This document shows, piece after piece, positions 1-5,451 of a DNA stretch of 14,017 bases. This DNA is from an uncultured Microbacterium sp. (GTDB lineage: Bacteria > Actinomycetota > Actinomycetes > Actinomycetales > Microbacteriaceae). The notes below the pieces were generated by a model. It worked only from the letters and a program-made list of their open reading frames with translations, had not been told where the DNA came from and searched no databases. Each line of letters opens with the position of its first letter. The first letter of the stretch is position 1. The DNA lies in NCBI GenBank assembly GCA_937926065.1, contig CALANM010000064.1, positions 1-14,017 on the forward strand, given 5' to 3'. The position numbers and the translations under genes are program-made.

Positions 1-629
1 TGCTCGAGGCTGAGGCCGAACGCCGATGAATTGTGCCGCGCGTCCCAGTTGGCAACGCCGAGTTCCCCCGCCACCCGCTCGGCCGCCGCCCGCCCGCCGA
101 TGGCTTCGACCAGCGCGATCATGATCGGGATGTTGGCGGTGATACCCGTCGAGGTCGCGACCCCATCGTCGATCACGTAACGCCGGTCCGGCACCCATTC
201 CATAGTCGGGTACTTGTCACGCAGTTCCTTGATCGCGCTCCAGTGCCCGGTCGCCCTCCGTCCGTCGAGCAGGCCTGCCGTGCCGATCATGCGCGAGCCG
301 TTGCAGATCGAGATGATCTTGGCGCCCTTCTCGTGCTGCGCGACGAGCCACTCGGCGATGAAGGGATCCGTGCCCGGGTCCATCGCCGGTACGACGACGT
401 AGTCGGCGCCTTCCGGATAGCGCGCATCGAACGCCGCCATCGTCTCCTGCGGATCGATGGAAAGGCTGGGGTAAAGCCGCACCCGCTCGGCCTTTTCGGC
501 TACCACCGTCACCTCGGCGACGCCGGATCGCGAGAGCACCCCATAAGCCGACAGGAAATCCGAGACTTCCGTTCCCGAGTTGAACGTCGCAATCGCGATC
601 ACCGGCCGCTCTCGCTTGGGCGGCGCCAT
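1..629 (-). CDS. DJ-1/PfpI (GlxA N-terminal-like) family protein, 3' end beyond window
   Basis: The frame is open from an ATG at 629 to the window edge, giving 209 visible residues of a DJ-1/PfpI class-I glutamine-amidotransferase-like fold. Supporting motifs are an N-terminal strand (VIAIATFNSG, residues 10-19), a nucleophile elbow with Cys109 (ISICNGSRMIG) followed by AGLLDGRRATGHW with His129, and a late VEAIGGRAAAERVAGELG helix. The arrangement resembles the amidase-like domain of GlxA-type regulators; whether an AraC-type DNA-binding domain follows cannot be seen. No good Shine-Dalgarno site precedes the ATG. The frame stays open upstream, with a hydrophobic stretch (AAFVVSAITAEIVAA, 630-674) running into the rpsO terminator, so the true start may be missing. 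Codons such as GAA, GAT, ATT, CTT, GTA and CGA are commoner here than in the neighbours, which suggests foreign or chimeric origin. The family call is fairly secure; substrate and role are unknown. Confidence 0.75.
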   Translation of the reverse strand, partial: MAPPKRERPVIAIATFNSGTEVSDFLSAYGVLSRSGVAEVTVVAEKAERVRLYPSLSIDPQETMAAFDARYPEGADYVVVPAMDPGTDPFIAEWLVAQHEKGAKIISICNGSRMIGTAGLLDGRRATGHWSAIKELRDKYPTMEWVPDRRYVIDDGVATSTGITANIPIMIALVEAIGGRAAAERVAGELGVANWDARHNSSAFGLSLE

Positions 630-666
630 CGCCGCGACGATCTCGGCGGTGATCGCAGAAACGACG

Positions 667-694
667 AAGGCCGCCCCACACCCGGGGCGGCCTT
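667..694 (-). terminator. rpsO transcription terminator hairpin
   Basis: An 11-bp perfect stem (aaggccgcccc / ggggcggcctt) has a 6-nt loop and starts 39 nt after the rpsO stop. On the minus strand it is followed by the imperfect U-tract TTCGTCGTTTC (counting the last two stem bases). Strength and position fit an intrinsic terminator for rpsO. Confidence 0.8.
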
Positions 695-732
695 CAAGAA
701 GTTTGGAGCGATTGAACGCTGGCGACGATGCC

Positions 733-1002
733 TTATCGGCGGAGTCCCAGGCGCTCGATCAGCGAGCGGTAACGCTCGATGTCGATGTCCTGGAGGTAGC
801 CGAGCAGACGACGGCGCTGACCGACGAGCAGGAACAGCCCACGACGCGAGTGGTGGTCGTGCTTGTGCTCCTTGAGGTGCTCGGTCAGGTCCTTGATGCG
901 CTGCGTCAGCATCGCGACCTGCACCTCGGGGGATCCGGTGTCACCGGGGTGCGTCGCGTACTCTTCGATGATCGCCTTCTTGACCTCTGCATCCAGTGCC
1001 AT
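733..1002 (-). CDS. rpsO: 30S ribosomal protein S15
   Basis: This 89-residue protein matches the usual length and sequence of bacterial S15, which binds the central domain of 16S rRNA early in small-subunit assembly. Family hallmarks are the N-terminal helix, the GDTGSPEVQVAMLTQRI segment (residues about 20-36), the basic HKHDHHSRRGL region (46-56) that contacts 16S rRNA, and the RRRLLGYL helix. The ATG at 1002 is fixed by a good upstream ribosome site. The gene is followed by a strong hairpin. In many bacteria the next gene is pnp; here it is not, and an unrelated DJ-1-like frame lies there instead. It is divergent from the MFS gene. Autoregulation through the mRNA leader is known for S15 in other bacteria but was not tested here. 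Confidence 0.97.
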   Translation of the reverse strand: MALDAEVKKAIIEEYATHPGDTGSPEVQVAMLTQRIKDLTEHLKEHKHDHHSRRGLFLLVGQRRRLLGYLQDIDIERYRSLIERLGLRR

Positions 1003-1009
1003 AGGTGAT

Positions 1010-1017
1010 CCCCTTTC
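1010..1017 (-). promoter_or_regulatory. rpsO ribosome binding site
   Basis: GAAAGGGG lies 7 nt upstream of the rpsO ATG and fixes that start. Confidence 0.75.
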
Positions 1018-1087
1018 TCTTCGTTGCGCGGCGCCTGACGCCTCATGCGTAGGCTCTCTTTATCCGCGGCCGATCTAACGGCAACCT

Positions 1088-1115
1088 GAAGAGTCTACCA
1101 GCCATTAGGCTCTTC
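1088..1115. repeat. Imperfect inverted repeat between rpsO and the MFS gene
   Basis: Arms gaagagtcta and taggctcttc match at 9 of 10 positions around an 8-nt spacer. The left arm contains TAGACT on the minus strand, a possible rpsO -10. The right arm contains TAGGCT on the plus strand, a possible -10 for the MFS gene. The dyad could be an operator serving both divergent genes, or simply two oppositely facing -10 elements. The remaining intergenic sequence (1018-1087) would be the rpsO leader and includes a small acgc/gcgt hairpin at 1038-1050. Confidence 0.45.
1106..1111 (+). promoter_or_regulatory. Candidate -10 element of the MFS gene (TAGGCT)
   Basis: TAGGCT ends 11 nt before the ATG at 1123 and matches TAnnnT. 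No Shine-Dalgarno site is visible before the ATG, so the transcript would have only a few leader bases. No convincing -35 is seen. Confidence 0.4.
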
Positions 1116-1122
1116 GAGTGCC

Positions 1123-2481
1123 GTGCATCCCCGCCCCCGAGACGCTCTTTCCGATCCTCCGCCGCACCCGATGATGGCCCGCCTTCGCAGAGACTCGTTC
1201 ATCGATCTGCGTCCGTTCCGGGAGAGCTCCGCCTTCACGCGCATGTGGGTCGGCTCGACCCTCGCGGGCCTCGGCGGGCAGCTCACAGTCGTGGCGGTTA
1301 TGCTGCACATGTTCGACCTCACGGGGTCGACGTTCGCCGTCGCGATGATCGCGGTCGCCGGCCTGCTGCCCATGATCGTCGCCGGGCTGTACGGGGGCAT
1401 GCTGGCCGACGCGTTCGACCGCCGCCGGGTGGCGCTCATCGCGGCATCCGTGACCTTCGCGTCGACGCTCACACTCGCCGTGCTCGCGTGGGGCGGGCTG
1501 GAGACGGTCTGGTGGCTGTATGTGCTGAGCATCATCAATTCGGCCGCGAACTCGATCGTCATGGCCGCTCGGCAGGCGATCGTGCCGCGGCTCCTCCCCC
1601 GCGACCTCCTGCCCGCCGCATCGGCCCTGTCGGGGATCACGATGGGAGTCACCGTCATGGGCGGGCCGGCGCTCGCGGGCGTGCTCGTCGCGTTCACGGG
1701 GTACGCCTGGACCTACTCCGTGGACGTGGTCCTCATGCTGGCGAACTTCCTCGGCCTGTGGACGCTCCCGGCGATCCGCCCCGAGGGCGAGATCGTGCGC
1801 CCGGGTCTTGAGTCGCTGCGCGACGGCTGGCGCTTCCTCAAGAAGGCCACCAACATCCGCCTCCAGTTCGTGCTGGACATCACGGCCATGACCTTCGGGT
1901 ACCCGACGGCGATCTTCCCCGCGCTGGGAACAGTCATCCTCGGCGGAGGCGCGATCACGACCGGGCTGCTCACGGCCTCCATCGCGATCGGCGCGTTCCT
2001 GTCGAGCGTGTTCTCCGGCCGCATCGGGCGGGTGCGTCGTCACGGGCTGGGCATCGAACGGGCGATCATCGCCTACGGGATCGCGGTGTCGCTCTTCGGC
2101 CTGGCGCTGCTGGCGGGCGCCGCGGGAGCTTTCGCGCCCGGTCGCGTCGATGAGGGCCACACGAACGTCGCCGTGCTCGCCCTCGCGATGCTCGCCCTGG
2201 TCGCGGCGGGAGCCGCCGACAATGTCAGCTCGATCTTCCGCACCACGATGCTGCAGGCAGCGGTGCCCGACAGCATCCGCGGGCGCCTGCAGGGCGTCTT
2301 CATCGTCGTCGTGACGGGCGGTCCTCGCCTGGGCGCGCTCTACGCCGGGGCCCTTGCGTCACTCGGCGCTCTGTGGCTCCCGCCGCTACTGGGCGGGATC
2401 GTCCTCATCTGCCTGGTCGCGTTCCTCGTGCGCCTGTCACCGCGGTTCCGGGCCTACGACTCCCTCGACCCCCAGCCGTGA
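1123..2481 (+). CDS. MFS transporter, DHA3/EntS-like exporter family
   Basis: This 452-residue protein belongs to the major facilitator superfamily, most like the DHA3 (EntS/MFS_3) drug and siderophore exporters, which act by proton antiport in the cytoplasmic membrane. After about 30 polar residues it begins LRPFRESSAFTRMWVGS, then alternates hydrophobic helices. The motif A loop GGMLADAFDRRR (residues 91-102) lies between helices 2 and 3. A polar central loop (IRPEGEIVRPGLESLRDGW) splits the two six-helix halves. The ATG at 1123 is supported only by a nearby TAGGCT. Internal ATGs at 1171 and 1174 (residues 17-18) are real alternatives, since conserved sequence starts after them. It is convergent with the VanY-type peptidase. 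The substrate cannot be told from sequence. Confidence 0.88.
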   Translation: MHPRPRDALSDPPPHPMMARLRRDSFIDLRPFRESSAFTRMWVGSTLAGLGGQLTVVAVMLHMFDLTGSTFAVAMIAVAGLLPMIVAGLYGGMLADAFDRRRVALIAASVTFASTLTLAVLAWGGLETVWWLYVLSIINSAANSIVMAARQAIVPRLLPRDLLPAASALSGITMGVTVMGGPALAGVLVAFTGYAWTYSVDVVLMLANFLGLWTLPAIRPEGEIVRPGLESLRDGWRFLKKATNIRLQFVLDITAMTFGYPTAIFPALGTVILGGGAITTGLLTASIAIGAFLSSVFSGRIGRVRRHGLGIERAIIAYGIAVSLFGLALLAGAAGAFAPGRVDEGHTNVAVLALAMLALVAAGAADNVSSIFRTTMLQAAVPDSIRGRLQGVFIVVVTGGPRLGALYAGALASLGALWLPPLLGGIVLICLVAFLVRLSPRFRAYDSLDPQP

Positions 2482-2484
2482 CGC

Positions 2485-2521
2485 CTGACGCGGCGGTGGA
2501 GGGCTCGAGCGCGGGCGTCAG
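2485..2521. terminator. Weak hairpin between convergent MFS and peptidase genes
   Basis: Seven-base arms ctgacgc and gcgtcag surround a 23-nt G/C-rich loop in the 36-nt gap between the two stops, and overlap the end of the peptidase stop codon. It is a possible bidirectional terminator; the long loop makes this weak. Confidence 0.3.
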
Positions 2522-4014
2522 TACTTCGACGGCACGCCCAGGTACTCGTCGAGCGTGAGCCCTGTCTTGCGGAGCTGCTTGGCGACGTCGACGCCGACGT
2601 AGCGCAGGTGCCACGGCTCGTACGCGAATCCTGTGACCGATGTCTTGCCCTTGGGGTAGCGGACGATGAAGCCGTACTTGTGCGCGTGCTTGGCCACCCA
2701 CCGCCCGGCCCTCGTCTCGCCCCAGGCCTGTGAGATCGAGTTGACGTCGATCGCGAGGCCGGTCTGGTGCTCGCTGTGCCCCGGGCGTGCCGACCGCAGC
2801 TGCGCGGTCGCGTAGCCGTATTGGCGGATCTTCGCCGCGTGCACCGACTTCTGCGAGGCGTACGAACGGAACCCCGAGATGATGTGCAGGTTCACGCCGT
2901 CGCGAGCGGCCGCCTTCTTCATGTCGGCGAACGAGGTGCGCAGCGTCTTGGTGAGGCCCGACCCGTACGACGAAGGCAGGGCGAGCGACTTATTGACGAT
3001 CAGGATGCCGCGGATGTACATCGGCTTGCTCGGCTTGACGGTCTTGATCGTCGGGGAGCCTGCGGCCTTCCACTGCGTCTTGGTCACCGGAGTGAGGTAG
3101 CCCTGTGATCGGTGGTAGATCGTCTTTCCGATGGTCAGGCGCACGAAGGAGTCGCCGGGGATGCGGGCACGCACCTCGGGCTTGGGCTTGCCCGCCTTCT
3201 TGTACTGCGCGTCGGTGAGGAGCACCACCTGGTCGACCGCGGTGTCGTTCTTCTTGTGCGGCCAGGTGACGAGGGCGTGCACGGGGCTGTACGCCGTCTT
3301 GACATACACCGTCGGTGCGACCGCCACGCGCGGCGAGCCGGCTGCCTCGTACTTCGCGGCCGACAGCTTCTTCTTCGCCCCGCTCGATGAGACGAGGTAG
3401 ACGTCTTTCGACCACTTCGTGCGGTAGTAGCCGCCGTAGACCTTCTTGAGCGCGGGGCGACCGGCCTTTTCGTACTGCGCGTCAGTGAGCTTGTGCCGCG
3501 TGCCGTCCGGAGTGCGCACGTAGCGATCGACCGAGCTCGAGGCGTAGCGGTAGTACACCGACGTGGGGACGTGGGCGACCTTCTTGATGGTGGGACTTCC
3601 CGCCGCGCGAAGCTTCGAAGCCGTCATGAGGACGACCTCGTCGACCTCCGCGTCGTCTGCGGCGTGGCGGTAGTTGACGAGCGCGTATCGCGCGGGCGCC
3701 CACGACACCTTGGCGTACGTGATCTTCGGCGTGGTGATCGGCACACCGGCCTTCGTGCACGAGAGGCCCTTGGATGTCTTCTGGATCTCGCCGGTGGACC
3801 ACGCGACGCGAATGGTCGAGCTCCACGGCAGCACGTAGCAGCCGTACACGGCGCGGGGCTGCTCGGTGGGGGTGGGCTCGGGCGCGGGCTCGCTGGTGGT
3901 CGGCGAGGGTGCGGGCTCGCCCTCGTCAGCGGATGCCGCGGCCGGCACGATCGCGAGTGCGAGGACGACCGCGATCCCGGCCGCGATCGAGCGCAGGCGT
4001 GCGTGAGCTGTCAT
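2518..4014 (-). CDS. Secreted VanY-type D-alanyl-D-alanine carboxypeptidase (peptidase M15B) with N-terminal repeats
   Basis: A 498-residue exported protein. Residues 1-29 form a signal peptide (basic start, hydrophobic core, AxA site ASA before D30), followed by a Pro/Thr/Glu-rich linker to about 53. Residues 55-321 hold six degenerate units of 37-49 residues, each ending in [Y/L/W]xxAGxP. The C-terminal 340-498 is a VanY/M15 zinc peptidase: SGFRSYASQ (380-388), SEHQTGLAIDV (414-424) with zinc ligands His416 and Asp423, and EPWH (466-469) with catalytic Glu466 and zinc ligand His469. All key residues are present. The expected reaction is removal of the terminal D-Ala from peptidoglycan stem peptides outside the cell; the repeats may hold the enzyme in the wall. 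The start is backed by GAAGG 8 nt upstream. A vancomycin-resistance role is not implied, since no vanHAX neighbours are seen. Confidence 0.9.
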   Translation of the reverse strand: MTAHARLRSIAAGIAVVLALAIVPAAASADEGEPAPSPTTSEPAPEPTPTEQPRAVYGCYVLPWSSTIRVAWSTGEIQKTSKGLSCTKAGVPITTPKITYAKVSWAPARYALVNYRHAADDAEVDEVVLMTASKLRAAGSPTIKKVAHVPTSVYYRYASSSVDRYVRTPDGTRHKLTDAQYEKAGRPALKKVYGGYYRTKWSKDVYLVSSSGAKKKLSAAKYEAAGSPRVAVAPTVYVKTAYSPVHALVTWPHKKNDTAVDQVVLLTDAQYKKAGKPKPEVRARIPGDSFVRLTIGKTIYHRSQGYLTPVTKTQWKAAGSPTIKTVKPSKPMYIRGILIVNKSLALPSSYGSGLTKTLRTSFADMKKAAARDGVNLHIISGFRSYASQKSVHAAKIRQYGYATAQLRSARPGHSEHQTGLAIDVNSISQAWGETRAGRWVAKHAHKYGFIVRYPKGKTSVTGFAYEPWHLRYVGVDVAKQLRKTGLTLDEYLGVPSKY

Positions 4015-4038
4015 GTTGTCGGCCTTCGTCTCCCCCAG

Positions 4039-4073
4039 CCGGGCAGAGCCCGGGATGTCGTGGAGCCAGAATA
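4039..4073 (-). promoter_or_regulatory. Candidate promoter and leader hairpin of the VanY-type peptidase gene
   Basis: TATTCT on the minus strand (4073-4068), preceded directly by TG, is a plausible -10. Downstream the leader holds a perfect 6-bp, triloop hairpin (ccgggc-aga-gcccgg, 4039-4053) and then GAAGG (4023-4027) before the ATG. No -35 is convincing. Confidence 0.4.
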
Positions 4074-4105
4074 CAGGGCACCCCGGCGTGGAAAGGGAGG
4101 GGCGG

Positions 4106-4133
4106 GGGGCGGATGCCGATCGGCATCCGCCCC
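4106..4133 (-). terminator. Perfect 28-nt palindrome, terminator of the YceI-like gene
   Basis: Arms of 12 nt (ggggcggatgcc / ggcatccgcccc) flank the self-complementary tetramer gatc, starting 24 nt after the YceI-like stop. Minus-strand sequence then reads CCGCCCCTCCCTTTCC, with little U-tract. It also holds two copies of the word GCGGATGC in opposite orientation. Confidence 0.7.
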
Positions 4134-4157
4134 TCGCTTATGTGCAGGAGGCTGCGC

Positions 4158-4727
4158 TCAGGCCTGGAGCGAGCCCTGGAGGTCGAGCGTGATCGTGATG
4201 TCCTTGCCGACGAGCACGCCGCCGGTCTCGAGCGCCGCATTCCACGTGAGGCCGAACTCCTCGCGGTTGATGACGGTCGTGGCCGTCGCGCCCGCCTTGT
4301 AGTTGCCCCACGGGTCGGTGCCGAAGCCGCCGAACTCCACGGTGAACGTGACGGGCTTGGTCGTACCGCGGATGGTGAGGTCGCCGTCGACGAGGAAGTC
4401 GCCGCCCTCGTAGCGCACACCCGTCGAGACGAACTCCATCGTCGGGTGGTTCTCGACGTCGAAGAAGTCCGCCGAGCGGAGGTGGTTGTCGCGGCCCTCG
4501 TCGTTGGTGTCGACCGATGCGACGTCGACGGACGCCTCGATGCGCGCCTCGAGCGGGTTCTCCGGCGCGACGATCGTCGCGCTCTTGACGCCGAACGTGC
4601 CGCGCACCTTCGAGATCATCATGTGTCGCACGCTGAACGCGACCTCGCTGTGCGAGGGGTCGAGCACCCAGGTGCCGGCCTTGTAGCCGGGGATCTCGAT
4701 GGCGGAGGCGGTCGTGGTGTCGGTCAT
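4158..4727 (-). CDS. YceI family protein
   Basis: The protein has 189 residues, the usual length for the YceI lipocalin-like family of polyisoprenoid-binding beta-barrels. It starts MTDTTTASAIEIPGYKAG. Family hallmarks follow: WVLDPSHSEVAFSVRHMMISKVRG, then NPLEARIEASVDVASVDT, a DEGRDNHLRSADFFDVENHP segment, LTIRGTTKPVTFTVEF, and a last part with NREEFGLTWN and VGKDITITLDLQ. No signal peptide is seen, so the protein is probably cytoplasmic, as in many actinobacterial members. The frame is open 47 codons further upstream, but the ATG at 4727 has GAAAGG 8 nt before it and starts the conserved sequence, whereas the upstream part overlaps the FKBP terminator. Exact ligand and role are unknown; relatives are often stress-induced. 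Confidence 0.92.
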   Translation of the reverse strand: MTDTTTASAIEIPGYKAGTWVLDPSHSEVAFSVRHMMISKVRGTFGVKSATIVAPENPLEARIEASVDVASVDTNDEGRDNHLRSADFFDVENHPTMEFVSTGVRYEGGDFLVDGDLTIRGTTKPVTFTVEFGGFGTDPWGNYKAGATATTVINREEFGLTWNAALETGGVLVGKDITITLDLQGSLQA

Positions 4728-4773
4728 TGGGTGTGCCTTTCGTGGCTGGGACGATGGTCTGTCAGCAGAGGAG

Positions 4774-4799
4774 AACGCCTCGGGGACATATCTATTCCC
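4774..4799 (-). promoter_or_regulatory. Candidate ECF-sigma promoter of the YceI-like gene
   Basis: On the minus strand GGGAAT (4799-4794), 16 nt, then CGTT (4777-4774) resembles the GGAA(T/C)...GTT promoters of actinobacterial SigR/SigH/SigE-type factors. It lies 47-72 nt upstream of the ATG. An AT-rich patch (about 4787-4817) with TAGATA overlaps it, so a housekeeping promoter is also possible. Confidence 0.35.
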
Positions 4800-4849
4800 G
4801 CGCATACAAAAATTCTTCGCGGCGGCGCACCGTGGCCACGCATGAAGAA

Positions 4850-4875
4850 GGGCGGGATGCCGAAGCACCCCGCCC
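4850..4875 (-). terminator. Terminator hairpin of the FKBP gene
   Basis: Stem gggcggg/cccgccc, one A-C mismatch, then tgc/gca closing a CGAA tetraloop, 36 nt after the FKBP stop. On the minus strand it is followed by TTCTTC, giving some U content. Confidence 0.65.
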
Positions 4876-4910
4876 CTGGACTCAATCGCCTCTGAGGGTC
4901 TGAGCGCGTC

Positions 4911-5279
4911 TCAGGCGACGTCGATGAGGTCGATCGCGAAGATCAGCGTCTTGCCGCCGAGGAAGTGACCTCCGGCCGGGCCATACGCCAGGTGCGGCGG
5001 GATGACGAGCTCACGGCGCCCACCCACCTTCATGCCGGGAATGCCGTCCTGCCAGCCCTGGATGAGGCCGCGCAGCGGGAACTGGATGCTCTCGCCGCGA
5101 CCCCACGACGAGTCGAACTCCTCGCCGGATTCGTACTCGACGCCCACGTAGTGGACGGTCACGGTGTCGCCGGCCTTCGCCTCGGCGCCGTCTCCCACGA
5201 TGATGTCGCGGATGACGAGCTCCTTGGGCGCGGGCCCCTCAGGGGCGTCGATCTCGGGCTTGGTGCGGTCGTCAGTCAT
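4911..5279 (-). CDS. FKBP-type peptidyl-prolyl cis-trans isomerase
   Basis: The 122-residue protein is a single FKBP domain that catalyses cis-trans isomerisation of prolyl bonds in folding proteins. It starts MTDDRTKPEIDAPEGPAPKELVIRD, then shows GDTVTVHYVGVEYESGEEFDSS (the Y, FD and S positions line the FKBP pocket), GLIQGWQDGIPGMKVGGRRELVIPPHLAYG, and the closing strand KTLIFAIDLIDV. No signal peptide or lipobox is present, so it is likely cytoplasmic. The chosen ATG has GGAGG only 1 nt upstream, which is unusually close. A GTG at 5315 would add 12 residues (TRPAASCLDGG...) that do not look conserved. A tiny frame ATG-GAG-GTA-TGA overlaps the chosen start. The flanking genes on both sides also face minus, but hairpins separate them. 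Confidence 0.93.
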   Translation of the reverse strand: MTDDRTKPEIDAPEGPAPKELVIRDIIVGDGAEAKAGDTVTVHYVGVEYESGEEFDSSWGRGESIQFPLRGLIQGWQDGIPGMKVGGRRELVIPPHLAYGPAGGHFLGGKTLIFAIDLIDVA

Positions 5280-5306
5280 ACCTCCATCCAAGCACGACGC
5301 CGCCGG

Positions 5307-5320
5307 GCGGGTCACCCCGC
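5307..5320 (-). other. Small hairpin upstream of the FKBP gene
   Basis: gcggg-tcac-cccgc forms a 5-bp stem with a 4-nt loop, 28 nt upstream of the FKBP ATG. If the transcript starts further upstream it would sit in the leader. No clear FKBP promoter is seen. Confidence 0.25.
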
Positions 5321-5330
5321 TGGCGGGCTC

Positions 5331-5362
5331 TTGACAGGTCCGGCGACCCGTGATGACATGAT
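5331..5362 (+). promoter_or_regulatory. Orphan TTGACA promoter-like sequence on the plus strand
   Basis: A perfect -35 hexamer TTGACA, 17 nt, then TGACAT (5354-5359; CATGAT overlaps at 5357-5362). Both flanking genes are on the minus strand, so it would drive a short plus-strand RNA through the hairpin that follows. The -10 is poor (3 of 6 to TATAAT). Confidence 0.3.
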
Positions 5363-5371
5363 TTCAGGCCA

Positions 5372-5422
5372 ACTCAGCGCCCGGTAGACACGCAGGCATC
5401 GCCGCGGCACCGGGCGCTGAGT
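5372..5422. terminator. Thirteen-bp stem-loop between the PrsW-type and FKBP genes
   Basis: Perfect arms actcagcgcccgg and ccgggcgctgagt enclose a 25-nt loop. It lies 30 nt after the PrsW-type stop and may end that transcript, but on the minus strand the next bases are TGGCCTGAAA, without a U-run. On the plus strand it is followed by CTTTGTCC. It could equally be part of a small RNA starting near 5366. Confidence 0.5.
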
Positions 5423-5451
5423 CTTTGTCCGTGGCCGTCTGCACACCGCGA

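Noticed and set aside
1105..2160. 351-codon minus-strand frame inside the MFS gene
   Set aside because: Arg/Gly/Asp-rich low-complexity shadow; the opposite strand has a complete MFS transporter.
2518..4014. Vancomycin-resistance determinant
   Set aside because: The peptidase is VanY-like in fold only; no vanH, vanA or vanX-type genes or VanS/VanR pair are present, and such peptidases are normal in Microbacteriaceae.
4728..4868. 47-residue N-terminal extension of the YceI-like protein
   Set aside because: Overlaps the FKBP terminator hairpin and the promoter region; the ATG at 4727 has its own ribosome site and matches the family start.
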